The position numbers and the translations under genes were made by a program. Below the pieces are notes generated by a model. It saw only the letters and a list, made by a program, of their open reading frames with translations. It did no database searches and was not told the DNA's origin. This document shows positions 1 through 8,322 of a stretch of 36,501 bases of DNA, in pieces. This DNA comes from Microcaldota archaeon (GTDB taxonomy: Archaea; Micrarchaeota; Micrarchaeia; Micrarchaeales; Micrarchaeaceae): the NCBI GenBank assembly GCA_021827525.1, contig JAKAVJ010000004.1:1-36501 (forward strand), read 5' to 3'. Every line of letters begins with the position of its first letter. The stretch's first letter is position 1.

Positions 1-954
1 GCGCATACCCTTGGCATAGGCATAATAGAGGATGGGAAAGTCATTGCCAACGTCAAGCGCATGTATCCGATATCGGACAAAGGCATGATACCCATGCGCG
101 TAGCAGATTTCCACGTCAGGGGAGTCAGAAAGCTTCTGCGAGAGGCGTTTTCAACAGCAGGCATGGACATAGAAGATATAGAGGCAATAGGGTATACGAT
201 GGGCCCCGGGATAGGGCCGTGCCTGAGCGTGGGCAACATAACAGCAAAGACGCTAGCTTCTAAGTACCACATCAAGATATATCCTGTGAACCATGCAATA
301 GCGCACATAGAAATAGCAAAGCACCTCAACAAATTCAGCGATCCGTTGGCCCTGTATGTGAGCGGCGGCAACTCGCAGATATTGGGGATTACTGATGAAC
401 CATTCAAGCATTATCGCGTATATGGGGAGACGTTCGACATAGGTGTAGGCAACATGCTCGACAACTTCGCAAGGGCGGCAGGTCTGAAGCCCGCGTGGGG
501 ATCCAGCGTAGCAAAGCTCGCCATCGGAGGGCGTTACATTCCTATGCCCTATACCGTAAAGGGAATGGATTTCGCGTTTACTGGGTTGCAGACAAAAGCA
601 GTAGGCATGCTGAAAGGCAGCAGCCCGCGTGACGTGGCGTTCTCATTGCAGGAAACAGCATTCTCAATGCTTTGCGAGGCAACAGAAAGGGCTCTCGCCC
701 TTCTCGGCAAGAAATCGCTGCTCGTCTGCGGCGGGGTTGCACAGAGCCAGAGACTCAAGGAAATGCTGCAGCACGTCGCCGACTCGCAAGGAGCCAGGTT
801 CGGCTTCGCGCCTGACCAGTACAATGCCGACAACGGGGCAATGATAGCGCTCGTTGCCGAGAAGATGCTCAGATCGGAGAAGCGCAGCTACAGCATTGAG
901 GATTGCGGAGTCAGGCAGGATTACAGGGCGGACGGCGTCGAGATAACGTGGTGA
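1..954 (+). CDS. kae1: Kae1/TsaD/Qri7 family tRNA N6-threonylcarbamoyltransferase (5' partial)
   Basis: Transfers the threonylcarbamoyl group to A37 of ANN-decoding tRNAs as the catalytic subunit of the KEOPS complex. The reading frame is open from base 1 (AHTLGIGI...), so the ORF-track ATG at 61 is internal and the true start lies upstream of the window. Visible family motifs are the metal-binding HAIAHIE, the nucleotide-binding YVSGGNSQIL, GVGNMLDNFAR, FAFTGLQTKA, GGVAQSQRLKEML and DNGAMIA near the C-terminus. At least 317 residues are present, close to the usual archaeal length of about 325-335. The stop lies 4 bp before the bud32 start. In many archaea Kae1 and Bud32 are fused; here they are adjacent separate ORFs. 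Identity is very secure. Confidence 0.96.
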   Translation, partial: AHTLGIGIIEDGKVIANVKRMYPISDKGMIPMRVADFHVRGVRKLLREAFSTAGMDIEDIEAIGYTMGPGIGPCLSVGNITAKTLASKYHIKIYPVNHAIAHIEIAKHLNKFSDPLALYVSGGNSQILGITDEPFKHYRVYGETFDIGVGNMLDNFARAAGLKPAWGSSVAKLAIGGRYIPMPYTVKGMDFAFTGLQTKAVGMLKGSSPRDVAFSLQETAFSMLCEATERALALLGKKSLLVCGGVAQSQRLKEMLQHVADSQGARFGFAPDQYNADNGAMIALVAEKMLRSEKRSYSIEDCGVRQDYRADGVEITW

Positions 955-958
955 ACAT

Positions 959-1564
959 ATGGCAACGAAGCTCATAGCCAAGGGTGCGGAAGCAGAGGTC
1001 TACAAGACAAGCGCCTTCGGCACAGACGCCATACTAAAGGACAGGAAACCCAAGGCATACAGGATAAGGGAACTTGACGAAGGCATAAGGTCTGCAAGGA
1101 CCAGAAGCGAGGCCAAGGCAACGTCCATTGCGGATTCTATAGGGGTAAGGGTGCCAAACATTCTTTTTGTGAAGCGCTACCAGCTGTTCATAACATACAT
1201 AGAGGGCTCGCAGATGAGTGCCCTAATGCAGCAGGGCAGGAGGATTAGCAAGGGTTTGCTGATGCAAGTGGGCAAATATCTAGGCATGCTGCACAATGCA
1301 GGCATTGCCCACGGCGATTTCACGCCTGCCAACATACTGATCGATTCCAAAGGCGAGCCCTGGGTTATAGACTTCGGCCTATCTTCCATATCGGATTCCA
1401 TAGAGGAAAAGGCTCTAGATCTTCTCCTGATGAAAAGGTCAATAGATAGGGCAAGCTACGCCTATTTCATCGAGGGCTATTCAAGCAAAGCCCATGCATG
1501 CAAGATTGTGCTCACGCGCCTGTCAGAAATAGAGAAAAGAGGAAGATATAACGAGCGGTCTTAG
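959..1564 (+). CDS. bud32: Bud32/PRPK family KEOPS atypical kinase/ATPase
   Basis: Small RIO-like atypical kinase that acts as the ATPase partner of Kae1 in KEOPS. The 201-residue protein begins with the glycine-poor nucleotide loop KGAEAEVYKT, followed by the ILKDRKPKAYR segment holding the ATP-binding Lys, the catalytic loop HGDFTPANIL and the metal-binding DFGLSS. It ends in a basic tail (KRGRYNERS), as in other Bud32 proteins. It begins 4 bp after kae1 and is surely co-transcribed with it. Its last 4 bases overlap the end of the convergent zinc-finger membrane protein gene. Length and motifs are complete, so it is expected to be functional. Confidence 0.96.
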   Translation: MATKLIAKGAEAEVYKTSAFGTDAILKDRKPKAYRIRELDEGIRSARTRSEAKATSIADSIGVRVPNILFVKRYQLFITYIEGSQMSALMQQGRRISKGLLMQVGKYLGMLHNAGIAHGDFTPANILIDSKGEPWVIDFGLSSISDSIEEKALDLLLMKRSIDRASYAYFIEGYSSKAHACKIVLTRLSEIEKRGRYNERS

Positions 1565-2622
1565 AACCTCCCTGCATTGGGGAATTCTATAGGGGCCTCA
1601 GCATCGTTTGCTTTCAGCTCCTTTCTCAGCTCCTCGGCGCTCGGCTGGTATATTACCCTCGAGTATATCAGTATGGCGAGCCCGGCTAGCATTATTGCAG
1701 CACCAGCTAGCGCATAGATTTCATGCGCATCAACAAACACGTAAAGGAAGAATATGCTTGTAAGCACATTAGATGAGAGGCCCAGCCATGTGCTCTTCTT
1801 TGAGCCAACGAATATCATCACCCCTGCTATGAAGCAGAAGAAGGCCAGGAGTATACCCAGTATTGCCGCTGCGTATGCGAATGTCGCATTTGATATGAAT
1901 GTGAAGAACCCTACCCTCTGCGCGAACGTTATCGCTTCCGCAAGGCTGTTGCCACCGAACAGGAGCACTATGACCATCGGCGCCATGAATATTATGCCTG
2001 AAACTATGTTGAGGTTGAGCGGCAGCTTCCTTATCCCGCTCAGCGATTCCTGCTCTGCCCCTGCCTTATCTATATCCTCAAGGCAGTAGTAGTTGCCGTT
2101 GCTCTCCACAAGGTCCTCGAAGCAAAACGGCCTATGGCAGTAATGGCATATTGCATACGCTGATCTCCACGGGTGCCACACGCAGTACATGCCTTCGGCC
2201 GCCTCCCTCTCCTCGCGCTCGCTCTTCGTGACCCTTTTTTCCTTGTCGCCCATCAGGCTTTCTGTTTCAGAAGCGCCTAATATATTTCCCAGTGCCGCCT
2301 CTACTTGCGTATAGCCCTCCGATGGCGGCACATAGGTCTCTTTGGCAACCTCTCCTATCCTCTCTTCTATCGGCGCAGCTGCTTGCTGCGCATTGTCAAT
2401 CTGCTGAAGTGCCGGGCCTCCAGAAGCTGCAGGAGCCCCTCCTATTTGCTGGTACCTGTACTCGTTGCCCGATTCTGCATGCGGCTCAGTTACTGTCTTG
2501 CCTTCGACCTGTTGGACAGGCGCTGCCTCATTCTGCATGCTGACAAATCCCGACGACTTGAACTCGCCCTTCTCTATTCTTTCCCTGAATATGAGCAAAT
2601 CCGTATCGGGATTTATCGTCAT
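1561..2622 (-). CDS. B-box-like zinc-finger polytopic membrane protein
   Basis: Unrecognised 353-residue protein. The first 130 residues are hydrophilic, rich in Glu, Gln and Ala, and probably disordered. A zinc-binding segment follows (CVWHPWRSAYAICHYC, then FCFEDL and CLED) that resembles the B-box-type finger found in front of membrane segments in many prokaryotic proteins. After it come about four hydrophobic helices (SGIIFMAPMVIVLLFGG, a long ATFAYAAAILGILLAFFCF segment, SNVLTSIFFLYVFV and ALAGAAIMLAGLAILIYS) and a short cytosolic tail. The start codon overlaps the stop of the eS26 gene (ATGA), so the two are translationally coupled. A membrane-protein assembly or quality-control role is possible but not shown by the sequence. 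Confidence 0.85.
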   Translation of the reverse strand: MTINPDTDLLIFRERIEKGEFKSSGFVSMQNEAAPVQQVEGKTVTEPHAESGNEYRYQQIGGAPAASGGPALQQIDNAQQAAAPIEERIGEVAKETYVPPSEGYTQVEAALGNILGASETESLMGDKEKRVTKSEREEREAAEGMYCVWHPWRSAYAICHYCHRPFCFEDLVESNGNYYCLEDIDKAGAEQESLSGIRKLPLNLNIVSGIIFMAPMVIVLLFGGNSLAEAITFAQRVGFFTFISNATFAYAAAILGILLAFFCFIAGVMIFVGSKKSTWLGLSSNVLTSIFFLYVFVDAHEIYALAGAAIMLAGLAILIYSRVIYQPSAEELRKELKANDAEAPIEFPNAGRF

Positions 2623-2855
2623 CAGACCAACTTCTTGGAGCGCTCTATTGCTTGCCTCTTCTTCTGCTCGAATATGCCCCTATGCTTTGCGCAGCTTATG
2701 CAATAATATACCTTCATCTTCTCGAAGAACCTAACATCATTAGCATTCTTGAGCTCGGTGTTGAACCTCACCGCCTTTTCAAAGGCAACCGCTTTGTTCC
2801 TTGGTATCTTCCTGCCGCACGATTCGCATATGACTATAGTCTCTTTTCCTCTCAA
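2622..2855 (-). CDS. rps26e: Small ribosomal subunit protein eS26
   Basis: Short (77 aa) zinc-binding ribosomal protein. The motif CESCGRKIPRNKAV and the later YYCISCAKHRGI match the paired CxxC elements of eukaryotic and archaeal eS26 (CTNCARCVPKDKAI and HYCVSCAIHSK in animals), with the same spacing. In eukaryotes eS26 sits at the mRNA exit channel near the 16S/18S 3' end. The start is a TTG, supported by the Shine-Dalgarno AGAGGTG 5 nt upstream; no ATG lies nearby in frame. The N-terminal basic extension of eukaryotic eS26 is missing. It is the first gene of a two-gene operon with the zinc-finger membrane protein and is divergent from the RpiB-like gene across 63 bp. Confidence 0.85.
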   Translation of the reverse strand: MRGKETIVICESCGRKIPRNKAVAFEKAVRFNTELKNANDVRFFEKMKVYYCISCAKHRGIFEQKKRQAIERSKKLV

Positions 2856-2918
2856 ATAAACACCTCTTATCTATTAACATCAAAAGGATTAATAATTATA
2901 ACTGCTAATTTACGCACT

Positions 2919-3464
2919 ATGAAGGTGTTTATAGTAAGCGATAGCAAGAGGAACGGGATAGCGCTTGCAAACATGGTGAATGCCAGCGGCAACATCGGCA
3001 TAATAAGCGAAAGCGACGTGAGCGAGCCCCAGCAGATAGTGTCGGAACTTGAGTCGCACAAGGATTCGTTCAGGCTCGCATTCGTTGTTACGGATAAGCC
3101 CATATATACCTGCACAGAAGTGAACAAGTCAGATAAGATGCGTGCAGCAGTGTGCAGCAATCCGCGAGATGTCGAGGAGGCGAAAGAGGCGCTTGCAAAC
3201 GTCATAGTGCTGAGGAATTCTTCGTTCCAGAAGATGGACATAGGCAGCATAATCAGTGCGAGCACAGGTAAGGACATCCCGCAGCTGGAAGGGTCGCAGG
3301 ACAGCCTATCATCGAAGCGCAAGCCCCAGAAGGCTCAGAAGAAGCAGAAAGCCGATGAAGATGAGGACGAAGAGGATAGCGATTACAAGGGCGACCAGAA
3401 AGCCAAGCAGAAGGGGAAAGGCATATTTGGCAAGCTCAAGGACTCGTTGGGCATAGACGAGTAA
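2919..3464 (+). CDS. Degenerate RpiB/LacAB-like protein with charged C-terminal tail
   Basis: The 181-residue protein starts at the ATG at 2919, after an AT-rich promoter; the ORF-track start at 2652 runs antisense through eS26. The N-terminus MKVFIVSD and the segment VNKSDKMRAAVCSNPRDVEEAKEA...ANVIVLRNSS align with the ribose-5-phosphate isomerase B pattern (ANKxxGIRAALCxDxxxAxxARxHNDANVLxLG). The phosphate-binding SDHAG is SDSKR here, and the catalytic CGTG loop appears as TDKP, so isomerase activity is unlikely. Residues from about 125 on form a Lys/Glu/Asp-rich linker (DEDEDEEDSDYKGD) ending in a possible amphipathic helix (GIFGKLKDSLGIDE). Fold assignment is inference from motifs; function is unknown. 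Confidence 0.7.
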   Translation: MKVFIVSDSKRNGIALANMVNASGNIGIISESDVSEPQQIVSELESHKDSFRLAFVVTDKPIYTCTEVNKSDKMRAAVCSNPRDVEEAKEALANVIVLRNSSFQKMDIGSIISASTGKDIPQLEGSQDSLSSKRKPQKAQKKQKADEDEDEEDSDYKGDQKAKQKGKGIFGKLKDSLGIDE

Positions 3465-3498
3465 TCCAAGGCCTGACGTGCAAATGTGTGGTAATCAA

Positions 3499-3852
3499 AT
3501 GAAGACCGCAAACTGCAGCGACCTGATGAAGCTATCGATACCTGCCATCAGGTACGCGCTTGCAAAAGGCCTCTCAGAAAAGTATGGCATGGACCAATCG
3601 CGCATAGCGCTCTCGCTCGGCATAACTCAGGCAGCTGTAAACAAGTACCTGTCTGACAAATGCTCCGCCAACATATCAAAGCTCGGAAAAGCGGCATATG
3701 CCGATGGCATAGTTGGCAATAGCATGCTGGATGCGGCTTCCGGCGCAGACACGAAGAAGCTCAATGGGATGATAGACCGCGCAGCTTCGGGCAAAGCAAT
3801 GATAAACCTGATGAGCAAGAAGCTTGGCATAAAAGTGGCTTTACTTGCATGA
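3499..3852 (+). CDS. Archaeal HTH transcriptional regulator (COG2522-like)
   Basis: A 117-residue helix-turn-helix protein. The pattern IPAIRYALAKGLSEKYGMDQSRIALSLGITQAAVNKYLSDK is characteristic of a widespread archaeal predicted regulator in which the chain opens with xxPAIRxxLAxxL and an XRE-like HTH follows. The C-terminal half is an alpha-helical region that may mediate dimerisation. The ORF track begins at a GTG at 3478, but the ATG at 3499 has GGTAATC just upstream, the same element that precedes glyS, and matches family lengths better. The stop codon lies inside the first unit of a 22-bp tandem repeat in front of glyS, so autoregulation or control of glyS is possible. Confidence 0.8.
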   Translation: MKTANCSDLMKLSIPAIRYALAKGLSEKYGMDQSRIALSLGITQAAVNKYLSDKCSANISKLGKAAYADGIVGNSMLDAASGADTKKLNGMIDRAASGKAMINLMSKKLGIKVALLA

Positions 3853-3886
3853 ATTATACAACATACTTGCATGAATTATACAACAT
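3843..3886 (+). repeat. Perfect 22-bp tandem duplication upstream of glyS
   Basis: Two exact head-to-tail copies of a 22-bp unit beginning ACTTGCATGAATTATACAAC occupy 3843-3864 and 3865-3886. The first copy contains the stop codon of the HTH gene, and the second ends 9 bp before the glyS start. Each copy carries a TATA-like AATTATA core and a TTGCATGA segment. It may be a duplicated promoter element or operator. Confidence 0.95.
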
Positions 3887-3895
3887 GGTAATCGG

Positions 3896-5392
3896 ATGAT
3901 GAAGAAAGAAGGCATAGACGCGCTGGTTAACCTGTGCTCCAGGCGCGGCATACTGCTGCCGTCTTACGAGATATATGGCGAGCTGGCGGGATTCTATGAC
4001 TACGGGCCGATAGGGGTTTCCATAAGGCACAGGATAGAGGGCCTTTGGAGGGACATGTTCATAACAGGCATGGGCAACATGGAGGTGTTTACGTCAATAA
4101 TAGGGCCAAGCATCATGTTCGAGGCGAGCGGCCACCTAAGCACGTTTACCGATCCGATATCCAAATGCGAGAAATGCGGTACTACGTACAGGGTTGACAA
4201 GCTTCTGCAGGCATATTATGAGGGCATCGGGGATACGAAGAAGGCCAACGGAGTGCTGAAGATGGGCATAGAGGATCTCGACAAAGCCCTCAGGGAGAGC
4301 GGGATAAAGTGCGAGAAATGCGGCGGCAACCTTGGCCGCGTAGTCAACTTCAACCTGATGATGGGAACGGATATAGGTCCATTGGGCAATGTCAAGGGCT
4401 TTCTGAGGCCAGAGACGGCGCAGGGAATATTCACCGACTTCAAGAGGCTTGCCAGGGCGTACGGCATAAAGCTCCCTATGGGCATAGGCCAGGTGGGCAA
4501 GGCCTTCAGGAATGAAATATCGCCTAGGAAGATACTGATACGCATGAGGGAGTTCTCGCAGATGGAGCTCGAGTTCTTCTTCGACCCTGGGGATAAGGCT
4601 CTTTATATAGACGGCTCAGAAATAAAGGATGCTGATCTGTCCAGGGAGGTAAACTTCCTGTCTCGCGATGTGCAGGAAGGCGGCAGCCAGGATTGCAGGA
4701 AGGCAAAGATAAGCGAACTCATAGCTTCGGGTCTTGTGCCAAACACGCTGATGGGGTACTTGCTGCAGAACGAGGGCGATTTCCTGAGCTCGCTAGGCAT
4801 AGCGGAAGACAAGATAAGGTACAGGCAGCCGATGAATGAAGAGCTGCCTCACTATTCCAAGGGCAACATTGACGTAGAAGTTCTAATGGGCAACGACTAC
4901 GAAGAGGTCATAGGCAACGCATACAGGACAGATTTCGACCTGCAGAACCACCAGAAATACTCCAAGGAAGACATGTCCATAGTCAATGGCGACAGCAAAG
5001 TAGTCCCGCATGTCGTTGAAGCGAGTTTCGGCTTGGACAGGCTGTTCTGGGCCGTGATGAGCAACTCCATCTATCATGACGATAAGCGCGGCTGGGACGT
5101 CCTGCTCCTGAGCAAGAAAGTAGCGCCTTACGATTATGCAGTGTTCCCATTGCAGAAGGACGACAAGATAATGTCGAAGGCGAAGGAGATTGATTCAAGG
5201 CTAAAGTCGATGAAGCTCTCTACACTTTTCGGCCAAAGCGGCAGCATAGGCAAGAGGTATGCAAGGGCCGACGAGATAGGCATACCGAACGCGATAACTG
5301 TCGACTATCAGACGCTAGAAGACGATACTGTGACAGTCAGGAATATAAATGATGCCGGCCAAATAAGGATCAAAGTAGGTGATATAAAGTGA
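3896..5392 (+). CDS. glyS: Glycyl-tRNA synthetase (archaeal/eukaryotic alpha2 type)
   Basis: Class II synthetase that charges tRNA-Gly. The 498-residue protein shows the N-terminal RRGILLPSYEIYGELAGFYDYGPIG block, motif-1 region sequence GPSIMFEASGHLSTFTDP, two CxxC pairs (CEKCGTTYR near residue 91 and CEKCGGNLG near 139) that can hold zinc, FRPETAQGIF, motif 2 FRNEISPR near residue 204, REFSQMELEFFF, and motif 3 (EASFGLDRLF, near residue 380), followed by an anticodon-binding domain. It is shorter than many archaeal GlyRS (about 570 aa). The start ATG (doubled, ATGATG) is preceded by GGTAATC and lies 9 bp after the 22-bp repeat. Its stop overlaps the GTG start of ogg1, giving an operon glyS-ogg1-translin. 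Confidence 0.96.
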   Translation: MMKKEGIDALVNLCSRRGILLPSYEIYGELAGFYDYGPIGVSIRHRIEGLWRDMFITGMGNMEVFTSIIGPSIMFEASGHLSTFTDPISKCEKCGTTYRVDKLLQAYYEGIGDTKKANGVLKMGIEDLDKALRESGIKCEKCGGNLGRVVNFNLMMGTDIGPLGNVKGFLRPETAQGIFTDFKRLARAYGIKLPMGIGQVGKAFRNEISPRKILIRMREFSQMELEFFFDPGDKALYIDGSEIKDADLSREVNFLSRDVQEGGSQDCRKAKISELIASGLVPNTLMGYLLQNEGDFLSSLGIAEDKIRYRQPMNEELPHYSKGNIDVEVLMGNDYEEVIGNAYRTDFDLQNHQKYSKEDMSIVNGDSKVVPHVVEASFGLDRLFWAVMSNSIYHDDKRGWDVLLLSKKVAPYDYAVFPLQKDDKIMSKAKEIDSRLKSMKLSTLFGQSGSIGKRYARADEIGIPNAITVDYQTLEDDTVTVRNINDAGQIRIKVGDIK

Positions 5393-6297
5393 CGTTTGAA
5401 AGTATGCATGTGCGCGAGTTCGAAGTCAAGGACTTCAGCCTGAAGCATACTTTCGAGAGCGCGCAGCCGATAACATTCTACGGCGACTATGACGAGCGAA
5501 CTAACAGCCTGGTCTATGCCGAAGGCGTGCACGTCATAAACGTGATGCACAGGCAGGCAGATGCGAAAAGCAGGCGCAGCCGCGTCGCCGTAGCCAGCAA
5601 GGACATAGGGTATGCCGAAAGGCATTTCAAAGAGCGGTTCAGAATCAACGACAACCTTGATCGGATATACGGAGAAATCGATACTGATAAATTCATGCAC
5701 GAATCTATAGCGAAATACAGAGGCATGCGCCTGACAGTGAACGACCCGTGGGAGACCACTGCGCTATTCATAATATCGCAGTTCAACAATGTAAAGCGCA
5801 TACGCTTCATAGCCAAGAACCTGATTGAGAGGTTTGGCACGCCAATAAGGGACGAGATGGACAATGTCATAGCAAAATCATTCCCGACAAGCGCAGAGAT
5901 TGCACGCGCAGATAGATCAGATCTGTTTGCGTGCGGAACAGGCTTCAGGGACAAGTACCTGAAGTCGGCGGCGGAGTTCTGTACTTACAACCTCGACTTG
6001 GACTCGCTGAGGTCCAAGGCCTATCCGGAGATAAAGGAGAGCTTAATGGAGATAAGCGGAGTCGGGGACAAGGTGGCGGATTGCATAGCGCTTATGGGGT
6101 ATGGCAAGACGGAGGCATGCCCGATAGACGTGTGGATGAAACGCATACTTGAGAACGTATATTTCAAAGGCAAGAAGCAGAGAATAAGCAAGCTGCATGA
6201 ATTTGCAGAGAAACGCTGGGGCAGATATGCAGGATATGCGCAGCAGTACCTTTTCTGGAACGGAAGGAGCAGTCTTGTAGGCAGGGCGAAACAATGA
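5389..6297 (+). CDS. ogg1: 8-oxoguanine DNA glycosylase/AP lyase, OGG1 type
   Basis: Base-excision repair enzyme that removes 8-oxoguanine. It contains the helix-hairpin-helix-GPD signature MEISGVGDKVADCIALMGYG with the catalytic Lys (GVGDKVAD, about residue 227) and the catalytic Asp (CPIDVWMKRIL, about residue 247), very like eukaryotic OGG1 (GVGTKVADC...VPVDVH). The N-terminal region resembles the OGG N-terminal beta domain. The GTG start is preferred: AGGTGAT lies 5 nt upstream and the codon overlaps the glyS stop (GTGA). An ATG at 5404 is the alternative. Its stop overlaps the translin start (ATGA). At 302 residues it is complete. Confidence 0.93.
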   Translation: MTFESMHVREFEVKDFSLKHTFESAQPITFYGDYDERTNSLVYAEGVHVINVMHRQADAKSRRSRVAVASKDIGYAERHFKERFRINDNLDRIYGEIDTDKFMHESIAKYRGMRLTVNDPWETTALFIISQFNNVKRIRFIAKNLIERFGTPIRDEMDNVIAKSFPTSAEIARADRSDLFACGTGFRDKYLKSAAEFCTYNLDLDSLRSKAYPEIKESLMEISGVGDKVADCIALMGYGKTEACPIDVWMKRILENVYFKGKKQRISKLHEFAEKRWGRYAGYAQQYLFWNGRSSLVGRAKQ

Positions 6298-6875
6298 GAG
6301 GAAGCACAGACATGAAGGAGGAGATTGAATCCATAGAAGCGGAGCTGGAGAAGAAGCAGAGAGTGCTCGACAAGATCAACGAGCTATCCAGGGATTCAAT
6401 CAGGTATTGCGCCAAGGCAATAAACATGATGCACAACCGCAAATTTGACGAGGCGGCATCTCTGCTCGCGCGGTCCAAGGCGCTGATATCGGATATCAAG
6501 CGCATTACCAGCGACGGCAACCTCCTGCTGATGCCCTCGCAGGAATTTGCCGAGGCGAGCGTTCTTTATGATATCACCAAGGATGCCGAGCAGCATAGCA
6601 TGCCGAGCTATAAGGAGCTGGGGATAAGCCCTGAAGCATACCTGCTTGGCATAATGGATGTTGTCGGCGAACTAAAGAGGGAGATACTCGATTCGCTTAG
6701 GGCCGGCGAGGTTGAGAGGGCGAAGTCGCACCTGACACTCATGGAAGGCATATACGATGCGACCAGGGCCATACGCTTTCCGGAATCAGTGCTCCCGGGA
6801 TTCAGGAAGAAGCAGGACGTAGCGAGGATACAGCTCGAGAACGCAGGCAGCGATATATTGAGGTTCACGAAATAA
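6294..6875 (+). CDS. Translin family protein
   Basis: A 193-residue all-helical protein of the translin/TRAX family, which binds single-stranded RNA or DNA as ring-shaped oligomers. Family landmarks are SRDSIRYCAKAIN, the conserved QEFAEASVLYDI, YLLGIMDVVGELKREILDSLRAG, and the C-terminal IYDATRAIRFPESVLPGFRKKQDVARIQLE. The N-terminal 30 residues are predicted coiled coil. The ATG at 6294 overlaps the ogg1 stop; an in-frame ATG at 6312 preceded by GAGAGGAAG is an alternative. It is the third gene of the glyS-ogg1-translin operon. In archaea a nucleic-acid-binding role is established for a few members, but the physiological target is unknown. Confidence 0.92.
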   Translation: MRGSTDMKEEIESIEAELEKKQRVLDKINELSRDSIRYCAKAINMMHNRKFDEAASLLARSKALISDIKRITSDGNLLLMPSQEFAEASVLYDITKDAEQHSMPSYKELGISPEAYLLGIMDVVGELKREILDSLRAGEVERAKSHLTLMEGIYDATRAIRFPESVLPGFRKKQDVARIQLENAGSDILRFTK

Positions 6876-6949
6876 TATCAATGCGGTAAATGCATCTTTG
6901 GTGTGATGCACGCATGAATGATTACGGAATTGCGCTTGTAGGTGGATAG

Positions 6950-8284
6950 ATGTACCATTACAAATCGCAGGGTTATAGCAGTTTGAGGGTGGACGGCGAA
7001 GGATTGGTGGAGCAGGCGAAGGACGCGACAAAATACCTGATAGGGCAGGTTTCTGACAACGGTTTCGTCTCGGCATCAGCAGACTACGGCTGGTACAAGC
7101 CGCACTGGTTTCGCGACTCCAGCTTCATTGCCATGTCGTTGTTGGGCGCCTCATCGATTCTCAGCAGCAAGGACGTAGAAACAGCCGCATCAGCAAAGGC
7201 TGCAGCCGACCGCATAATAAGGTTTAATATCAATGCAGTGGAAAAGTATATGCCGTCATTGCGCTCTTCCCTTAACATACCCTTTGAGGACAGGGACCGC
7301 TTCCAATCCATGCGCGTTCACATGCCAGCAAGAGTGGACCCAAGTGCCAACCTGTTCAAGGGCAGGGTTGGCAATACTGAAATAGACGATACCAACAATG
7401 ACTGGAACAAGTGGTTAATACAGTATGATACTCTTCCTCTTATACTTCTGTCGCTGGAGAGGAAAAGCATGCTGTTCGGGCTTGATATTAACGAGAAGGA
7501 TTTCATATCGAGGAATGCGGAAGGCATTGCAAGGTACCTGGGGAAGGTGTACCTCACCCCATCCAGCGATGCATGGGAAGTCGATATGGAATACCTGCAT
7601 TCGTACGACATAGCTGCCATATATAAAGCAAAAGAGATACTCAAAAGGTTCAGCGTTGACGGTACGATAGGTATTTCAGCGGCAGAGATAGAGCGCATAT
7701 TCAATTCGCTATACAATGGCGGCATGCAGCAGGCTATGAGAGACATGGTAAAGGATGGCGTGCTCTACAGCAGGCGCATGCCCTTCTCCGAACCGGATAC
7801 AGCGGCAGGCGTGGATTTTGAGGAAATGTTCATATTCACAAGGTTTGGCATAACCGACAGGGAGCTGGGCGCCGGTGTAGAGCGCAGGACAATGGCAGAG
7901 ATAGAGCGCAAGCTGTTCAACGGGCATGACATAGCAGTCAGAAATCTCCACGACACATATTTCTGCGGAGGGCGCTGGCTCATAAGCGGATATGAAAAGG
8001 CGATATACTTGCACAGGCTTGGCGCGCATGCAGAAGCCGAAGAGAAGGTCAAGAGGATCAATAACAGGTACTCGGAAGGCATGCCTGAGCAGGTGATAGA
8101 AGATCCAGCTACAGGTATAGACGAAGGCAATTACCTTGCCCTAAACGGCGGCAGGACAATACAGAGGCTCAACTGGTCCTATGCATCGATGATAGATTCG
8201 GTCGTGGAGCTCAGCGATGTTTTCGGCTGCCCTCCTGCCTCCTCGGCCATCAGCAAATACATGCGCTTCAAGAGATGCAGCTGA
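6950..8284 (+). CDS. Glycoside hydrolase family 15-like (glucoamylase-type) protein
   Basis: A 444-residue (alpha/alpha)6-barrel type protein. GH15-like landmarks are YGWYKPHWFRDSSF (compare YVWPRDAAF in glucoamylases), QYDTLPLIL, the acidic SSDAWEVDMEYLHS block, a FCGGRWLISGYEKAIYLHRLG segment, PEQVIEDPATG with the probable second catalytic Glu, and LNWSYASMI near the end. There is no signal peptide, so it should act in the cytosol, perhaps on glycogen-like or trehalose-type glucosides. The start has GGTGGAT immediately upstream. A short in-frame run (6914-6949) before it ends in TAG and is not counted. A hairpin (6891-6910) lies in the gap after translin. Confidence 0.82.
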   Translation: MYHYKSQGYSSLRVDGEGLVEQAKDATKYLIGQVSDNGFVSASADYGWYKPHWFRDSSFIAMSLLGASSILSSKDVETAASAKAAADRIIRFNINAVEKYMPSLRSSLNIPFEDRDRFQSMRVHMPARVDPSANLFKGRVGNTEIDDTNNDWNKWLIQYDTLPLILLSLERKSMLFGLDINEKDFISRNAEGIARYLGKVYLTPSSDAWEVDMEYLHSYDIAAIYKAKEILKRFSVDGTIGISAAEIERIFNSLYNGGMQQAMRDMVKDGVLYSRRMPFSEPDTAAGVDFEEMFIFTRFGITDRELGAGVERRTMAEIERKLFNGHDIAVRNLHDTYFCGGRWLISGYEKAIYLHRLGAHAEAEEKVKRINNRYSEGMPEQVIEDPATGIDEGNYLALNGGRTIQRLNWSYASMIDSVVELSDVFGCPPASSAISKYMRFKRCS

Positions 8285-8322
8285 CAAGTACGCCGTGATG
8301 CATGCAGCATTCGCCCCTGCAG

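Noticed and set aside
6914-6949. 11-codon in-frame ORF (MNDYGIALVGG) before the GH15-like gene
   Set aside because: It ends in TAG directly before the real ATG and its last codons are the Shine-Dalgarno itself, so it is probably chance.
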